Of a stretch of 40,065 nt of DNA, positions 16,076-26,564 are shown one piece after another. Made by a program: the position numbers and the translations under genes. Source of the DNA: Gammaproteobacteria bacterium (GTDB lineage Bacteria > Pseudomonadota > Gammaproteobacteria > Steroidobacterales > Steroidobacteraceae); the NCBI GenBank assembly GCA_028293745.1, contig JAQGOF010000201.1:1-40065 (forward strand). The letters are read 5' to 3'. The stretch's first letter is position 1, and every line of letters starts with the position of its first letter. Below the pieces are notes generated by a model. The model ran no database searches. It was given only the letters and a program-made list of their open reading frames with translations, and had not been told where the DNA came from.

Positions 16076-16750
16076 GTGCTGATCGTTAAACAATTGTGTC
16101 GCAGCTTCCGCGAAGGTGAGCGGGAGCATCGCGTGCTGGACCACGCCCACGCCGAGTTCGCCAACGCCGAGGTTACCGCTGTCATCGGCCGCAGCGGCTC
16201 GGGGAAGTCGACGCTCCTCAATCTCATCAGTGGCATCGATCGTCCGGACAGTGGATCGGTTGAAGTCGACGGCTTGGATGTGACCGCTCTGGCAGAGCCT
16301 CGCCTCACGCTGTTCCGCCGGAAGAACATCGGATTCGTCTACCAGTTCTTCAACCTGGTTCCGACCCTCGACGTGGAAGAGAACGTCCGGCTGGCTCTGG
16401 AGCTCAATGGTGTGCGGGGAGCGGAGGCCCGAGAGCGAACCTCAGCGATGCTCCGGGAAGTAGGCCTGGAGGATCGGGCACACAGCGCTGTAGATACGTT
16501 GTCTGGTGGTGAGCAACAGCGTGTGGCGATTGCGCGCGCGCTCGTACATCGGCCGCCGGTGCTGTTGGCGGATGAGCCGACGGGCAACCTGGACGAAGAG
16601 ACCGCGCGACAGGTGTTGCCGGTATTGTTGTCGCTCGCCCGGCAACGCGGCGCGACGCTGCTGATCGTCACGCACGATGCTGCACTTGCACAAGCGGCGG
16701 ATCGTGTATTGGAGCTCAGGGACGGGCGGCTCCAGGAAGCATCCTCCTGA
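16076..16750 (+). CDS. ABC transporter ATP-binding protein (LolD/MacB/SalX type)
   Basis: A 224-residue ATPase with all motifs: Walker A GRSGSGKST at 38-46, Q-loop Q90, signature LSGGE at 142-146, Walker B VLLADE at 162-167 and switch histidine H200. The sequence class is that of LolD, MacB and SalX, which partner FtsX-type permeases for export or extraction of lipoproteins and peptides rather than solute uptake. The start is GTG 16076 with a purine-rich GGGAAGGGG just upstream; the longer open frame is non-coding. Its TGA overlaps the permease ATG by one nucleotide. Together with the permease and the lipocalin-like gene it forms an AttEFGH-like operon. Confidence 0.94.
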   Translation: MLIVKQLCRSFREGEREHRVLDHAHAEFANAEVTAVIGRSGSGKSTLLNLISGIDRPDSGSVEVDGLDVTALAEPRLTLFRRKNIGFVYQFFNLVPTLDVEENVRLALELNGVRGAEARERTSAMLREVGLEDRAHSAVDTLSGGEQQRVAIARALVHRPPVLLADEPTGNLDEETARQVLPVLLSLARQRGATLLIVTHDAALAQAADRVLELRDGRLQEASS

Positions 16751-19308
16751 TGCCGATTCTCTGGGCGGCAAGCATCAGGCACCTGTTGCGCCATCCCGCG
16801 CAGCTTGTCCTGGCGCTCGTAGGTCTCTCGGTGGGCGTGGGCACGATCATCGCGGTGGACATCGCGACGGCCAGTGCGGGCCGGGCCTTCCAGCTATCGT
16901 CGCAGGCAGTCAACGGTGCAGCAACGCATGAGATCGCCGGCGGGCCGCAGGGCGTTGACGAGCGGCTGTATGTTGATTTGCGCGGCGGACTGTCGCGGGA
17001 GGCGGGCGGTCTGGGTCTGAGGCCCGCGCTCGCGCCCGTCGTGGAGGGGTATGTCACTATCGGCGAGCGCTCGATGCAACTCATTGGTATCGATCCGCTT
17101 GCCGATCCCGAGCTGAATTCAGGCGGAGCCGACGTGCAGCCGACGGCTGGAGATCCGACGAGGTGGTTCACTCAGCCGGGTTCGGTGGTAATGGCCGCGA
17201 GCACCGCACGACAGCTCGGGCTCAGTGTCAATCAATGGTTCGACGTCGATGTGGATGGCAAGACTTACCGGGCTCTTCTCATAGGCACCCTTGCCGGCGA
17301 CGAGGCCCATGCAAATGCCGGTTATGATTCGTTGGTCCTGACGGACATTGCGCAGGCACAGGAGTGGCTGGAGACGCAAGGGCGGTTGTCGCGAATCGAT
17401 GTCCGTGTGCCCGACGGGAGCGCTGGGGAAGCCGCTGCAGCGCGGCTGCGCGCCAGACTGCCCGCGAGCGTCCGACTCGAGCCCGCGCAGGGGCGCACCC
17501 AGCAGAGTGTCGACATGACCGCAGCGTTCACGACGAACTTGCAGGCCATGAGCATGTTGGCGCTGCTGGTCAGCACTTTGCTGATCTATGGGGCGGTCAG
17601 TTTCGCGGTTGTGCAGCGGCGGCGGATTATCGGGATTCTGCGGGCTTTGGGTGCGACGCGGGGCAATGTCTTTACCATTGTGCTCACGGAAGCGGCTGTA
17701 CTGGGAGTCGTTGGGGCGGGTCTCGGTCTGCTGCTCGGTGTTGTGATTGGACGTGGGCTCGTTCAGCTCGTGTCGCAGACGATCAACGACCTGTATTTCG
17801 TTGTAGCCGTCAACGAAACGGTCTTACCGGCAACCTCCGTTGCGAAGGCGTTGCTGGCTGGTTTCGGCACGGCGCTCGCGGGTGCATGGCTACCTGCGCT
17901 GGAGGTGGCTGGAAGTATGCCGCAACTCGGGCTGCGGCGTTCCGTGCTGGAGACCCGCGCAGTCACGCTTGCTCGAAAACTACTGATCACAAGCGGCGCC
18001 CTTGCCGCGGCTTCCGGCATCGTGGCGCTGACCTCAGGCCGAAGTCTCCTGGCAGGCTTTGTGGCGTTGTTTCTCCTGCTGCTGAGCGCTGCAACACTGA
18101 CGCCGGCGGTTTTGAGAGTATTGGCACGTGCCGCTGCGCGAGTCGCTGGCCGCTTCAGCCCGGTTGCGCGGTTGGTCTTCGGAGATGTCGCGGCGTCTTT
18201 GAGTCGGACCGGTGTTGCCGTTGCGGCATTGGGAATGGCGCTCGCGGCCATGATAGGCGTGTCCATCATGGTCGAGAGCTTCCGCGAGTCGTTGAGAGAA
18301 TGGCTCGCACGGACCCTGCGCGCGGACATCTACGTGACAGCGCCTGGACCGGGTGCTGGCAGGCCGGAACGGAGGATCGACCCTGACCTGCTGACAGCGA
18401 TGCTCGCAACGGCGGGAGTCGTGGACCATGGAATGAGTCGCCGGGTCACGCTGAACCTGCCACACGGGCCCGTTCCGTTGGACGCGGTGCAATTGGCGCA
18501 TAACGGCTATGCGAACATGGCGCTGACGGTCGGTGATCCGAGGGTGACGTGGCCAGCCTTCGAGAAGGGCGACATCGTCATCTCGGAGCCGCTTGCTTAC
18601 CGGAACCGACTCAACCTGGGCGACACCCTTGCGTTGCCCACCGATTCCGGGCCGCACCCGTTTCGAATTGGCGGCATCTACCGCGAGTACGGCAACGATC
18701 GCGGCACTGTGTTGATGAGCCTGCCGGTGTATCGGGAATACTGGCATGACGACGGGGTCACTGCGGTGGGCTTCTACGTCGCCCGGGGGCAATCGCAGCA
18801 ACAGGTGATGGCGGAGTTTCGTGACCTGGCGAAGGGGAAGCAGTCACTGTTCATCCGCTCCAATGCGCAGCTGCGCGATCTGTCGATGAGTATTTTCGAG
18901 CGGACCTTTGTCATCACGCGGGTGTTGTATTGGCTGGCGGCGGGGGTCGCGGCCATTGGACTGGTGAGTGCCTTGCTTGCGTGGGAGTTGGAGCGATCGC
19001 ACGAATTGGCGATCCTGCGGTCGCTGGGGCTCACGCCGGGCGGGGCCGCGGTGTTGATCGAGGGTCAGACGGGGTTCATGGGATTGGTCGCGCTGCTGGC
19101 GGCGATACCGGCCGGGCTGTTGACGGCGTGGCTGCTCATCGATGTGATCAATCGGCGGGCGTTTGGGTGGCGGATCGATGTGCATCTGTCGGGGGCGCAG
19201 TTTGGGAACGCGTTGTTGCTGGCGATGGCGGCGGCGGCGGTTGCGGGGTTATATCCGGCGCGGCGTGTTGCGCGCGCGGCCATTGCTGCTGACATTCGGG
19301 AAGAGTGA
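16750..19308 (+). CDS. ABC transporter permease, FtsX-like, double domain
   Basis: An 852-residue inner-membrane permease. It has an N-terminal membrane helix followed by a large periplasmic domain (about residues 45-250), then an FtsX-type block of helices (from about 256, MLALLVSTLLIYGAVSFAVV, continuing to about 360), further helices near 410-450, a second N-helix plus periplasmic domain (about 490-715) and a C-terminal FtsX block (about 725-845). This is the fused form in which one chain carries two FtsX domains; in the Vibrio AttEFGH system the permease is two proteins. It is joined by 1-nt overlaps to the ATPase before and the lipocalin-like gene after. Transported substrate unknown. 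Confidence 0.92.
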   Translation: MPILWAASIRHLLRHPAQLVLALVGLSVGVGTIIAVDIATASAGRAFQLSSQAVNGAATHEIAGGPQGVDERLYVDLRGGLSREAGGLGLRPALAPVVEGYVTIGERSMQLIGIDPLADPELNSGGADVQPTAGDPTRWFTQPGSVVMAASTARQLGLSVNQWFDVDVDGKTYRALLIGTLAGDEAHANAGYDSLVLTDIAQAQEWLETQGRLSRIDVRVPDGSAGEAAAARLRARLPASVRLEPAQGRTQQSVDMTAAFTTNLQAMSMLALLVSTLLIYGAVSFAVVQRRRIIGILRALGATRGNVFTIVLTEAAVLGVVGAGLGLLLGVVIGRGLVQLVSQTINDLYFVVAVNETVLPATSVAKALLAGFGTALAGAWLPALEVAGSMPQLGLRRSVLETRAVTLARKLLITSGALAAASGIVALTSGRSLLAGFVALFLLLLSAATLTPAVLRVLARAAARVAGRFSPVARLVFGDVAASLSRTGVAVAALGMALAAMIGVSIMVESFRESLREWLARTLRADIYVTAPGPGAGRPERRIDPDLLTAMLATAGVVDHGMSRRVTLNLPHGPVPLDAVQLAHNGYANMALTVGDPRVTWPAFEKGDIVISEPLAYRNRLNLGDTLALPTDSGPHPFRIGGIYREYGNDRGTVLMSLPVYREYWHDDGVTAVGFYVARGQSQQQVMAEFRDLAKGKQSLFIRSNAQLRDLSMSIFERTFVITRVLYWLAAGVAAIGLVSALLAWELERSHELAILRSLGLTPGGAAVLIEGQTGFMGLVALLAAIPAGLLTAWLLIDVINRRAFGWRIDVHLSGAQFGNALLLAMAAAAVAGLYPARRVARAAIAADIREE

Positions 19309-20582
19309 TGCGGCCAATTGCAAGCAAGCCTGTAGCCTGTTTCGCCTTTGCTTTGGTTGCGGTCTGCGCCCGTGCGGCGGGTCCCACCTCCTCGGACCTC
19401 GATGCCATTCGAGGCGCAGACAGGACGACTGAATTCGCCCTTGCAATCGAGCCACGAAAGTTCGAGTTTCCGCAGGATCACGGGCCGCATCCGCAGTTTC
19501 GGCATGAATGGTGGTACGTCACGGGCAATCTGGATTCGACGCGCGGCGAGCGGTTCGGGTTTGAGTTGACGTTTTTCAGGATTGCGCTGGCGCCGCCGGG
19601 GGGTGTTGGTTCGGGCCGCGGCGGTGCGGGTGGCGCTGGTGCGGACGGGCGCGACGCGGTTGGGGCTGGCGCTGGTGCCGGCACTGGCAGCGGCACCGGT
19701 GCAGCCAAGGGGGTGTCTGCCTGGCGCACGCGGCAGGTTTACTTAGCGCACTTCGCGATTACGGATGTGGCGCGCCATGAGTTCAGGTTTGCGCATAGGC
19801 TTTCTCGCGATGCCCTGGGGCTCGCCGGGGCACAGGCGCAACCGCTGCGGGTGTGGCTCGACGATTGGATGTTCGGCGCGCCCGCTGATACCAACGGTTC
19901 AGCGGACAAAACAGCGCGGCCAGTGTCACCGACGACGGCGCAGGGTTGGACGCTGCACGCGCAAGACCAGGGCTACGAGCTGACCCTGGAGCTACAACCC
20001 CTCCTCCAACCTGTCCTGAACGGCGAGCAGGGATTGAGTCGCAAGGCAAGTGAACGAGGCGCTGCGAGTTACTACTACTCCATTCCGCGCGTGGCGGTTC
20101 GCGGCAAATTGGTGCGTGACGGTGTTTCGTCTGACGTGCAGGGACTCGCGTGGTTGGATCGCGAATGGGGAAGCGGCTCGTTGGGCGAAAACCAACAGGG
20201 GTGGGATTGGTTCGCACTGCAACTCCAGGATGGCAGCTCGTTCATGTTCTACGCCCTGCGGAATCGGGACGGTACGCGCGATCAGCACAGTGCGGGGACG
20301 TGGGTGGACGCAGCTGGCCGAGTGCAGGCACTTTCAACCGGTCAGGTGATGATCGACGTCAGTGACCATTGGGTCAGCCCTCGAGGTGGACGGTATCCAT
20401 CACGATGGCGAGTGCGCGTGCCGGCCGTGGGCCTCGACGTCGAGGCTCGTCCGGTGCTGGCGAACCAGGAGCTGGGCACCAAACCGCGCTACTGGGAGGG
20501 CGCCGTGGATGTGAGTGGCACGCGGGAAGGTCACGATACTTCCGGACGCGGGTACGTGGAACTCGTGGGCTACGCCGAGTAG
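19308..20582 (+). CDS. secreted lipocalin-like protein of the AttH / carotenoid 1,2-hydratase family
   Basis: A 424-residue exported protein starting at ATG 19308, which overlaps the permease stop by one nucleotide. Signal peptide: hydrophobic residues about 8-23 ending in ARAAG. The FPQDHGPHPQFRHEWWYVTG block at the start of the mature protein is the hallmark of the AttH/CrtC-like double lipocalin fold, and LAWLDREWGSG and the C-terminal YWEGAVDVSGT segment also fit. No carotenoid genes are nearby, so the hydratase name is only a family label. An unusual Gly/Ala-rich insert of about 35 residues (19600-19710) interrupts the first domain. The operon context suggests it works with the ABC exporter in the envelope. 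Confidence 0.87.
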   Translation: MRPIASKPVACFAFALVAVCARAAGPTSSDLDAIRGADRTTEFALAIEPRKFEFPQDHGPHPQFRHEWWYVTGNLDSTRGERFGFELTFFRIALAPPGGVGSGRGGAGGAGADGRDAVGAGAGAGTGSGTGAAKGVSAWRTRQVYLAHFAITDVARHEFRFAHRLSRDALGLAGAQAQPLRVWLDDWMFGAPADTNGSADKTARPVSPTTAQGWTLHAQDQGYELTLELQPLLQPVLNGEQGLSRKASERGAASYYYSIPRVAVRGKLVRDGVSSDVQGLAWLDREWGSGSLGENQQGWDWFALQLQDGSSFMFYALRNRDGTRDQHSAGTWVDAAGRVQALSTGQVMIDVSDHWVSPRGGRYPSRWRVRVPAVGLDVEARPVLANQELGTKPRYWEGAVDVSGTREGHDTSGRGYVELVGYAE

Positions 20583-20605
20583 ATTTTGCGGGTCAGGGAG
20601 AAACA

Positions 20606-21208
20606 ATGGATCTCAACAAAGTCATCCAGCGTGCCCGATCGTTGCTCGTCTCGCCACGCACCGAATGGCCCGTGATTGCCGCCGAACCTGCAACCGTCGC
20701 GGACCTTTACCGCGACTACATCATGATCGTGGCTGCCATTCCCGCGGTCTGCGAATTCGTGAAGGTCAGCGTGCTTGGGTATGCATGGCACGGATTCAGG
20801 GTGTACAGGCGAGGTATCGGTGCGGGGCTAGCCACTGCAATTGTCGAATACGCGGTTTCTCTACTCGGCGTTTACGTGCTCGCCGTAATCATCGAATCGC
20901 TGGCGCCGAATTTTGCCGGGCAACCCAACCGCGTGCAGGCACTGAAACTGGCCGGCTATTCATACACGGCCAGCTGGGTCGCAGGTTTCGCGCTGCTACT
21001 TCCCGGGCTGTATGTACTATTTGCGCTGGCAGGCGCGATTTACAGCGTGTTCCTGGTGTACCTTGGCCTGCCAAGCACCATGAAGGTGATGCCCGAACAG
21101 GCGGGTGGGTATACGGCGGTGATCGCGATCATTGCCCTGGTGGTCGGCTGGATCATCGCGTTGATCACGGGCAGCATAACGGGAGTGCCACTATCCGAGA
21201 CGTGGTAG
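20606..21208 (+). CDS. Yip1-family membrane protein
   Basis: A 200-residue inner-membrane protein with an N-terminal cytoplasmic stretch (RARSLLVSPRTEWPVIAAEP, typical of bacterial Yip1-domain proteins) and about five membrane helices between residues 38 and 195. The start at 20606 has CAGGGAG 5 nt upstream. It follows the lipocalin-like gene after 23 nt and could belong to the same transcript. No biochemical role is established for the bacterial members of this family. Confidence 0.85.
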   Translation: MDLNKVIQRARSLLVSPRTEWPVIAAEPATVADLYRDYIMIVAAIPAVCEFVKVSVLGYAWHGFRVYRRGIGAGLATAIVEYAVSLLGVYVLAVIIESLAPNFAGQPNRVQALKLAGYSYTASWVAGFALLLPGLYVLFALAGAIYSVFLVYLGLPSTMKVMPEQAGGYTAVIAIIALVVGWIIALITGSITGVPLSETW

Positions 21209-21322
21209 CCGTGGGAACGGCGCGGCGTTCGGCGCATGTGGCGGATCGTGCCGCCTTGTCGGATGATGGGCTCATATTGTAATAGGCCGCGCCGCAGGTC
21301 GGCGCACGACAGGAGACGATTC

Positions 21323-21865
21323 ATGCGACGCTCATTGTTTACCGCGGTGGCTACTGCGCTGATCGCAGTGCCTGCATTGGCCGCGCTGCCGGATGGAAGC
21401 AAGGCACCGGACTTCAGCACCGACGCCTCACTGGCGGGAAAATCGTTCAAGTTCTCGTTGGCTGACGCGCTGAAGAAGGGCCCGGTGGTGCTCTATTTCT
21501 ACCCGGCTGCCTTTACGCCAGGTTGCACGGTCGAAGCCCATGAGTTCGCCGAAGCCACCGACAAATTCAAGGCGCTCGGGGCGACGGTGATCGGTGTCTC
21601 TCACGATCCTATCGAGAAGCTCAACAAGTTCTCCGTCAGCGAGTGCCGCAACAAGTTTGCAGTTGCATCGGATGCCGACGGCAACGTGATGAAGAACTAC
21701 GACGCTGTTCTGCCGGTCAAGCCTGAATATGCGAATCGGACGTCCTACGTCATCGCACCGACGGGTGTGATTATTTATTCGTACACGGACCTGAAGCCCG
21801 ATAAGCATGTCGAGAACACTATGGCCGCCGTGAAGAAATGGCAGGCCGACCATAAGAAGACTTGA
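21323..21865 (+). CDS. exported peroxiredoxin
   Basis: A 180-residue thiol peroxidase of the AhpC/TSA-BCP class with an N-terminal signal peptide (residues 1-20), so it should act in the periplasm. The active-site block YFYPAAFTPGCTVEAHEF has the peroxidatic cysteine C68. BCP-type enzymes often have a resolving cysteine five residues later (CTxEAC); here that position is H73, and the only other cysteine is C108 (SECRNKF), so either C108 resolves the sulfenic acid or it is a 1-Cys enzyme. AGGAG lies 8 nt before the start. Convergent with lhr, with only 8 nt between the two stops. Confidence 0.9.
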   Translation: MRRSLFTAVATALIAVPALAALPDGSKAPDFSTDASLAGKSFKFSLADALKKGPVVLYFYPAAFTPGCTVEAHEFAEATDKFKALGATVIGVSHDPIEKLNKFSVSECRNKFAVASDADGNVMKNYDAVLPVKPEYANRTSYVIAPTGVIIYSYTDLKPDKHVENTMAAVKKWQADHKKT

Positions 21866-21873
21866 GGGCTGGC

Positions 21874-24800
21874 TCAGGCGAGGTCGGCGAGGATCGCGGG
21901 GACGTGGCGCCGCAGCAGGAGGTTTTGTGCCTCCCACTGCTCCTTGGGTTCCAACTGTTCCAGAAATCGCACCTCGCCGCCCGCCAGCAGCGCTATGGGT
22001 ACTCCATCTCGATAGAGCACGCGGTTGGAGCTGAGCGCGGGTAATCGAGCTCCAGGCGTCACGATACCGACGAGGTTGAGCGGGTCAGCGCCCGATAGCG
22101 ACACGTAGCTTTGGGCATTCGGTTTGCGACGCATGTCGCGCAGCAAGCCGATCGCTTCGGGCGCTGCGTACTGCTCACCGGTGAAGCCGGCGATAAAGCG
22201 ACCGCCGCGGATTTCGCCTCGCGCTTCGAGTCGGCGGAAGCACATGAGCAGGTCGCGCCACGGTGGCAACCAGTCCGCTTCCCGGGCGAGCAGCCTCCAG
22301 AAAACAACGCCCCAACGGCGTAACAGTGTTCGTGCTACATGTTCGATTGTTTCGTCGTCTTGAATTCGCGCGCTGAGTCGGGCCGCAGCGTTTGCAGCTT
22401 CGCGATCGGCTGGAGCAAGTCTGCTGGCAATAGACCCGCCGGTGGCAAGTCTGCTGCCGATAGACAGGTCGACCGTGTCGGGTGCGGCAATCGATCCGGC
22501 GTCAACGGCCGGGCGGCGTATCAACGCCCATCGACCCGCGGCGTCCATGCCGAACAACGAGATCCGTCGCCGCCGCCGCCCGCCCACAGCGGGGCGCCGA
22601 CGATCTGACGGTACCAACAGCGCTCGCAAACCGCCGAAGCTGTCCGAGTTGACGATTCCGAGAGCAACCAACTCTGCCAATGCCTCCTCCGCCTGGCTCG
22701 GTAGAAGTCCTACGCTATCAGCGATCTCGTCGAAGAACGACGCTCCATGTGTCTGGATGTAATCGGCAACCATGCGAGCCTTCACAGACATGCCGCTGGT
22801 GTCGGGCGGACCTGACAGTGATGACCACACTCTGATGTTGCGTCTTGCGAGCAGGGCGATAGGCGTTGAACGCACCGGTGCGGCACCGCGTTCGCCGTCG
22901 CTCTTGCGGGCGCTGGGGGAACGGTGCGCGAGTCTCGTCCAGACAAATCGTCCGGCCAGACACTGCTCATCAAGCCATGCAGGTTCGTACTCGCTTATTC
23001 GTGAGGGAAGAATTTCGGTTTCCCACGCGGTAGCGGGCGCCTCGAAACCTTCGAGTTGCCCCAGTATCGCGCCAACGGCATCGGGACCCTCCATGCGTCC
23101 CTCGGGTGCCACGCGCTGCCATTCGAACAGGAACCGCAGGAAGTCGCGTGCCTCGATGGGCTCGATCTCCGCGCGTAGGCGCTTGACGGTATATCGATGG
23201 ATGCGCGCGAGGAGCCGGCGTTCGCACCACTCATCATCGACGACTGCCGATGACGTGAATTGGCCGCGCATGGCGAAGCCTTCTGCCTGAAGCGCGGCAA
23301 GTGCGATATCAACGTCGGCCCGAGGAAGGCCAATTGGGTTGGCGATAGCAGCAGCCGTGACAGGCCCCAGGCCTTCGAGGCGACCGCGGACTATTTCGAT
23401 CAGGGCCTCGTCCTTCGACCACGGTTTCGCGTATGTGGCTGGCACCTCCACGGGCGGCAACAGCTGTGCGCCGGGAAATGCGGCATGGAATAGGGGCACG
23501 CGCTCGGCCGCGACCCACAGGCCACGGGCAACGTGTGGGTGCCGCTCGCCCGATGAGGCGGCGGCCCTGCCTGCGGTGGCGGCCGTACCGGCCGCGGCGA
23601 CTATGCCCCCGGCGGTCGCGTCCACCAGCTTCGTGATCCGCTTCTGTTCCGCAAGCGCGTCAATCAACTCAGGCCAGCCGGATTGTCGCGCTACCTCCTC
23701 TTCCGTGAGGAATGTCAGCCACAACATCGCGTCATGCAATTCGTCGGCGTTTGCGGCGTCTGGCCATGCCTCATCCCGCACCCGTTGGATTGCCTCGGGA
23801 TCAAGCTTGCCAATGTCCGATGCAGATTGCGGATCGAGCCAGCGCCGGCTCAACACCGCTTGGGTGCGCCGCTCCTCGAGCGGAGCGTCGTCGAGGTATG
23901 CGTATGGACGAGCGGAAAGGACCTCGAGTGCAAGTGGCGACGGCTCGACCACGTCGCGAGCTACAACCTGGATCTTTCCGGATTCGAGATTGCGCAGCAG
24001 TTGCTCGAATCCTTCGATATCCATGGCCTCCTCGAGACAATCGCGAATGGTCTGCCGCACGAGGGGGTGGTCAGGTATTTCCAGTTCCCCGGGAACGTTC
24101 TCCGCGCACGCCACCTGGTCCGGGAAGATCGACGTGAGAAGGTCCTCCGCGGCCATTCTCGCCAAAGGTGCAGCTACCTTTTTACCACCCCGAAATCGAG
24201 GCAGGGCAAGCGCAACGGTCGCGCACCACCGCCAACGTGCAGTAAACATCGGAGCCGCGCACAGCGCCTGAACCAGCAGCGGCCGCACCGTGTTGGAGTG
24301 CAGATACCGCGCAACATCGGGGAGATCGAAGCTGTGCGCAGTCGTGAGCGAAAGTATGATGGTGTCTTCCGTCGCCGCAGCCTGCAGCTCGAAGTTGAAC
24401 GAGCGGCAAAAGCGCTTGCGCAGCGCGAGGCCCCATGCCCGGTTCAAGCGGCTGCCGAAGGGCGAATGAATGACGAGTTGCATTCCGCCCGCTTCATCGA
24501 AGAAGCGTTCGAAAATAAGGGTACTCTGAGTCGGCAGAGTTCCCAAGGCAGTCCGCGCGGCCCCCAGGTAGTTGGCGAGCTGTATGGCGGCGGGTCCCGG
24601 CAGACCCACTTCGTCGACAAGCCAGCGGACGGCCGGCTCTAATCCGTCTTGCAGCCGTTGTTCGATCTCAGTCCGCAGCCGCGACACAGAGTATGAAAGC
24701 TCGTCCGATCGTCCCGGCGCCTCCCCGAGCCAGAACGGTATGGAAGGCGGCTCGCCGTGCGCGTCCTCCACCCGGACCTTGCCCTGTTCCACGCGCAGGA

Positions 24801-26424
24801 TGCGGTACGACACATTTCCAAGTTGGAAGATGTCGCCCTGGAGGCTCTCTACCGCAAAATCCTCGTTGACAGTGCCTACAAAGGTGGCCTGCGGCTCCAG
24901 GAGGACTTGATAATCGGCATTGTCGGGGATCGTGCCACCAGACGTGATTGCCGTGAGTCGTGCGCTGCGGCGGGGCCGAAGCATGTGGTTGACGGCGTCG
25001 TGGTAGATGAGTGCGCCGTGGCGGCCACGACGCGTGCTGTAGCCTTCCGCCAGCATCTGCACGACTTCGTCGAATTCCTTGCGTGTCAGATCCCGGTAGG
25101 GATAGGCACGACGGATCATCGCAAAGAGCTCTTCCTCGTCCCACTCTCGCGCCGCTACCTCGGCAACAATCTGTTGGGCCAGTACGTCGAGCGGTCTTTC
25201 GGGCATTTTCAGACGATCGAGCTCCCGGCGCCGGACAGAATCCAGCAATGCCGCGCATTCGGCCAGATCATCCCGGGACAGCGGAAACAACCGCCCCTTG
25301 GGCGTGCCGCCCACTGAGTGCCCGGATCTGCCGACGCGCTGTAGAAATGCCGCGATCGATCGCGGCGAGCCCAGCTGGCAGACGAGATCAACATCACCGA
25401 TATCGATGCCCAGCTCCAGGGACGCTGTAGCAATGAGTGCTTTGAGATCGCCGCGCTTGAGCCTGCTCTCGGCGTCGAGGCGCAATTCCTTGGCCATGCT
25501 GCCGTGATGTGCCGTGACGTGCTCTTCACCTATTCGCTCGGACAGATGACGGGCAACGCGCTCAGCATGCCGCCGGGTGTTCACAAACACGAGGGTCGTG
25601 CGGTGCTCGCCGACGAGCTCGGCGAGGCGATCGTAGACTTCGGTCCAGGCATCGCCTGACATCACCGCTTCGAGCGGAGAACCCGGCACCTCGATCGAAA
25701 GATCGCGGTCGCGAACGTACCCTGTATCCACGATCGCGCAGTCGGCGCCGCCGGGGCGCAGATTCTGTGTGCCCACCAGGAAGCGGGCGACTTCCTCTAT
25801 GGGCTTCTGAGTCGCTGACAATCCAATGCGGGTCAGGCGCTTTCCGGCGAGGGCTTCGAGTCGCTCGAGCGACACTGCGAGATGCAGTCCTCGCTTGCTG
25901 CCGACCATCGCGTGGATCTCGTCAACGATCACCGTTCGGGTGGTACCCAACATTTTCCTGCCCGACTCCGAGCCCAACAGGATGTACAACGATTCGGGTG
26001 TGGTGACCACGATGTGCGGCGGCCGCTTCCGCATGCTGTTGCGTTCGCTCTGCGGCGTGTCGCCCGTCCGGACGAACGTACGGATTTCGAGATCCGGCAG
26101 ACCCAGCGCGCGCAGTTCTTCGCGGATGCCGGCCAGCGGGGCTTCGAGATTGCGGCGAATGTCGTTCGATAGGGCTTTCAGAGGCGAGACGTAGACGACC
26201 TGAGTCTCATCGCGCAAGCCGTGCTCCAGGCCGTCACGAACCAGTTGATCAATGACAGCCAGGAAGGCAGCGAGAGTTTTTCCGGATCCGGTCGGTGCCG
26301 CTATCAGTACGTGCTGTTGCGCCTGGATCGCAGGCCAGGCCTGCTCCTGCGGCGCCGTCGCGGCATCGAATGTCCTCGTGAACCAGTTGGCTACGGCAGG
26401 GTGGAAAGACGAAAGGGCGGTCAC
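21874..26424 (-). CDS. lhr: Lhr-type superfamily 2 helicase
   Basis: A 1516-residue ATP-dependent helicase, close to full-length Lhr (about 1500 residues). Walker A APTGSGKT ends with K49/T50, the DEIH box is at 168-171 and SAT at 203-205; the RecA2 domain has [16 protein letters not shown] and QRVGRSGHS. After the Lhr core (winged helix and beta-barrel region to about 850) comes the long C-terminal extension found in Lhr-CTD proteins, here with a low-complexity Ala/Gly stretch near position 23530-23620. Lhr is linked to DNA repair and, in some bacteria, uracil processing. The start is GTG 26424 with AGGAAG upstream. The usual nuclease or ligase partners are not adjacent. Confidence 0.95.
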   Translation of the reverse strand: MTALSSFHPAVANWFTRTFDAATAPQEQAWPAIQAQQHVLIAAPTGSGKTLAAFLAVIDQLVRDGLEHGLRDETQVVYVSPLKALSNDIRRNLEAPLAGIREELRALGLPDLEIRTFVRTGDTPQSERNSMRKRPPHIVVTTPESLYILLGSESGRKMLGTTRTVIVDEIHAMVGSKRGLHLAVSLERLEALAGKRLTRIGLSATQKPIEEVARFLVGTQNLRPGGADCAIVDTGYVRDRDLSIEVPGSPLEAVMSGDAWTEVYDRLAELVGEHRTTLVFVNTRRHAERVARHLSERIGEEHVTAHHGSMAKELRLDAESRLKRGDLKALIATASLELGIDIGDVDLVCQLGSPRSIAAFLQRVGRSGHSVGGTPKGRLFPLSRDDLAECAALLDSVRRRELDRLKMPERPLDVLAQQIVAEVAAREWDEEELFAMIRRAYPYRDLTRKEFDEVVQMLAEGYSTRRGRHGALIYHDAVNHMLRPRRSARLTAITSGGTIPDNADYQVLLEPQATFVGTVNEDFAVESLQGDIFQLGNVSYRILRVEQGKVRVEDAHGEPPSIPFWLGEAPGRSDELSYSVSRLRTEIEQRLQDGLEPAVRWLVDEVGLPGPAAIQLANYLGAARTALGTLPTQSTLIFERFFDEAGGMQLVIHSPFGSRLNRAWGLALRKRFCRSFNFELQAAATEDTIILSLTTAHSFDLPDVARYLHSNTVRPLLVQALCAAPMFTARWRWCATVALALPRFRGGKKVAAPLARMAAEDLLTSIFPDQVACAENVPGELEIPDHPLVRQTIRDCLEEAMDIEGFEQLLRNLESGKIQVVARDVVEPSPLALEVLSARPYAYLDDAPLEERRTQAVLSRRWLDPQSASDIGKLDPEAIQRVRDEAWPDAANADELHDAMLWLTFLTEEEVARQSGWPELIDALAEQKRITKLVDATAGGIVAAAGTAATAGRAAASSGERHPHVARGLWVAAERVPLFHAAFPGAQLLPPVEVPATYAKPWSKDEALIEIVRGRLEGLGPVTAAAIANPIGLPRADVDIALAALQAEGFAMRGQFTSSAVVDDEWCERRLLARIHRYTVKRLRAEIEPIEARDFLRFLFEWQRVAPEGRMEGPDAVGAILGQLEGFEAPATAWETEILPSRISEYEPAWLDEQCLAGRFVWTRLAHRSPSARKSDGERGAAPVRSTPIALLARRNIRVWSSLSGPPDTSGMSVKARMVADYIQTHGASFFDEIADSVGLLPSQAEEALAELVALGIVNSDSFGGLRALLVPSDRRRPAVGGRRRRRISLFGMDAAGRWALIRRPAVDAGSIAAPDTVDLSIGSRLATGGSIASRLAPADREAANAAARLSARIQDDETIEHVARTLLRRWGVVFWRLLAREADWLPPWRDLLMCFRRLEARGEIRGGRFIAGFTGEQYAAPEAIGLLRDMRRKPNAQSYVSLSGADPLNLVGIVTPGARLPALSSNRVLYRDGVPIALLAGGEVRFLEQLEPKEQWEAQNLLLRRHVPAILADLA

Positions 26425-26526
26425 GCTCGAGCTTCCTCGCTGTGGTCGATCGGCAGGTGGGGATGGGAGATTGAACCACAGGCAAGGCGCTGCGAGGTGC
26501 CCCCCGTTTGGGTCGCAAGGGAACAG

Positions 26527-26543
26527 GCCCCCGTCTCGGGGGC
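26527..26543 (-). terminator. hairpin downstream of the sensor kinase gene
   Basis: GCCCCC (26527-26532) pairs with GGGGGC (26538-26543) over a 5-nt loop. On the minus strand it lies about 22 nt after the kinase stop and is followed by CTGTTCCCTT, a weak T-containing tail. It separates this gene from lhr. Confidence 0.5.
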
Positions 26544-26564
26544 TCGCAGGACGCCTTCTGCAGC

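Noticed and set aside
17364..18386. Plus-strand 340-codon frame inside the ABC permease gene
   Set aside because: Out-of-frame Arg/Cys/Gly-rich shadow of the permease; no start signals or domains.
23339..24642. Long plus-strand frames opposite lhr
   Set aside because: Ser/Arg-rich antisense shadows of the full-length helicase gene.
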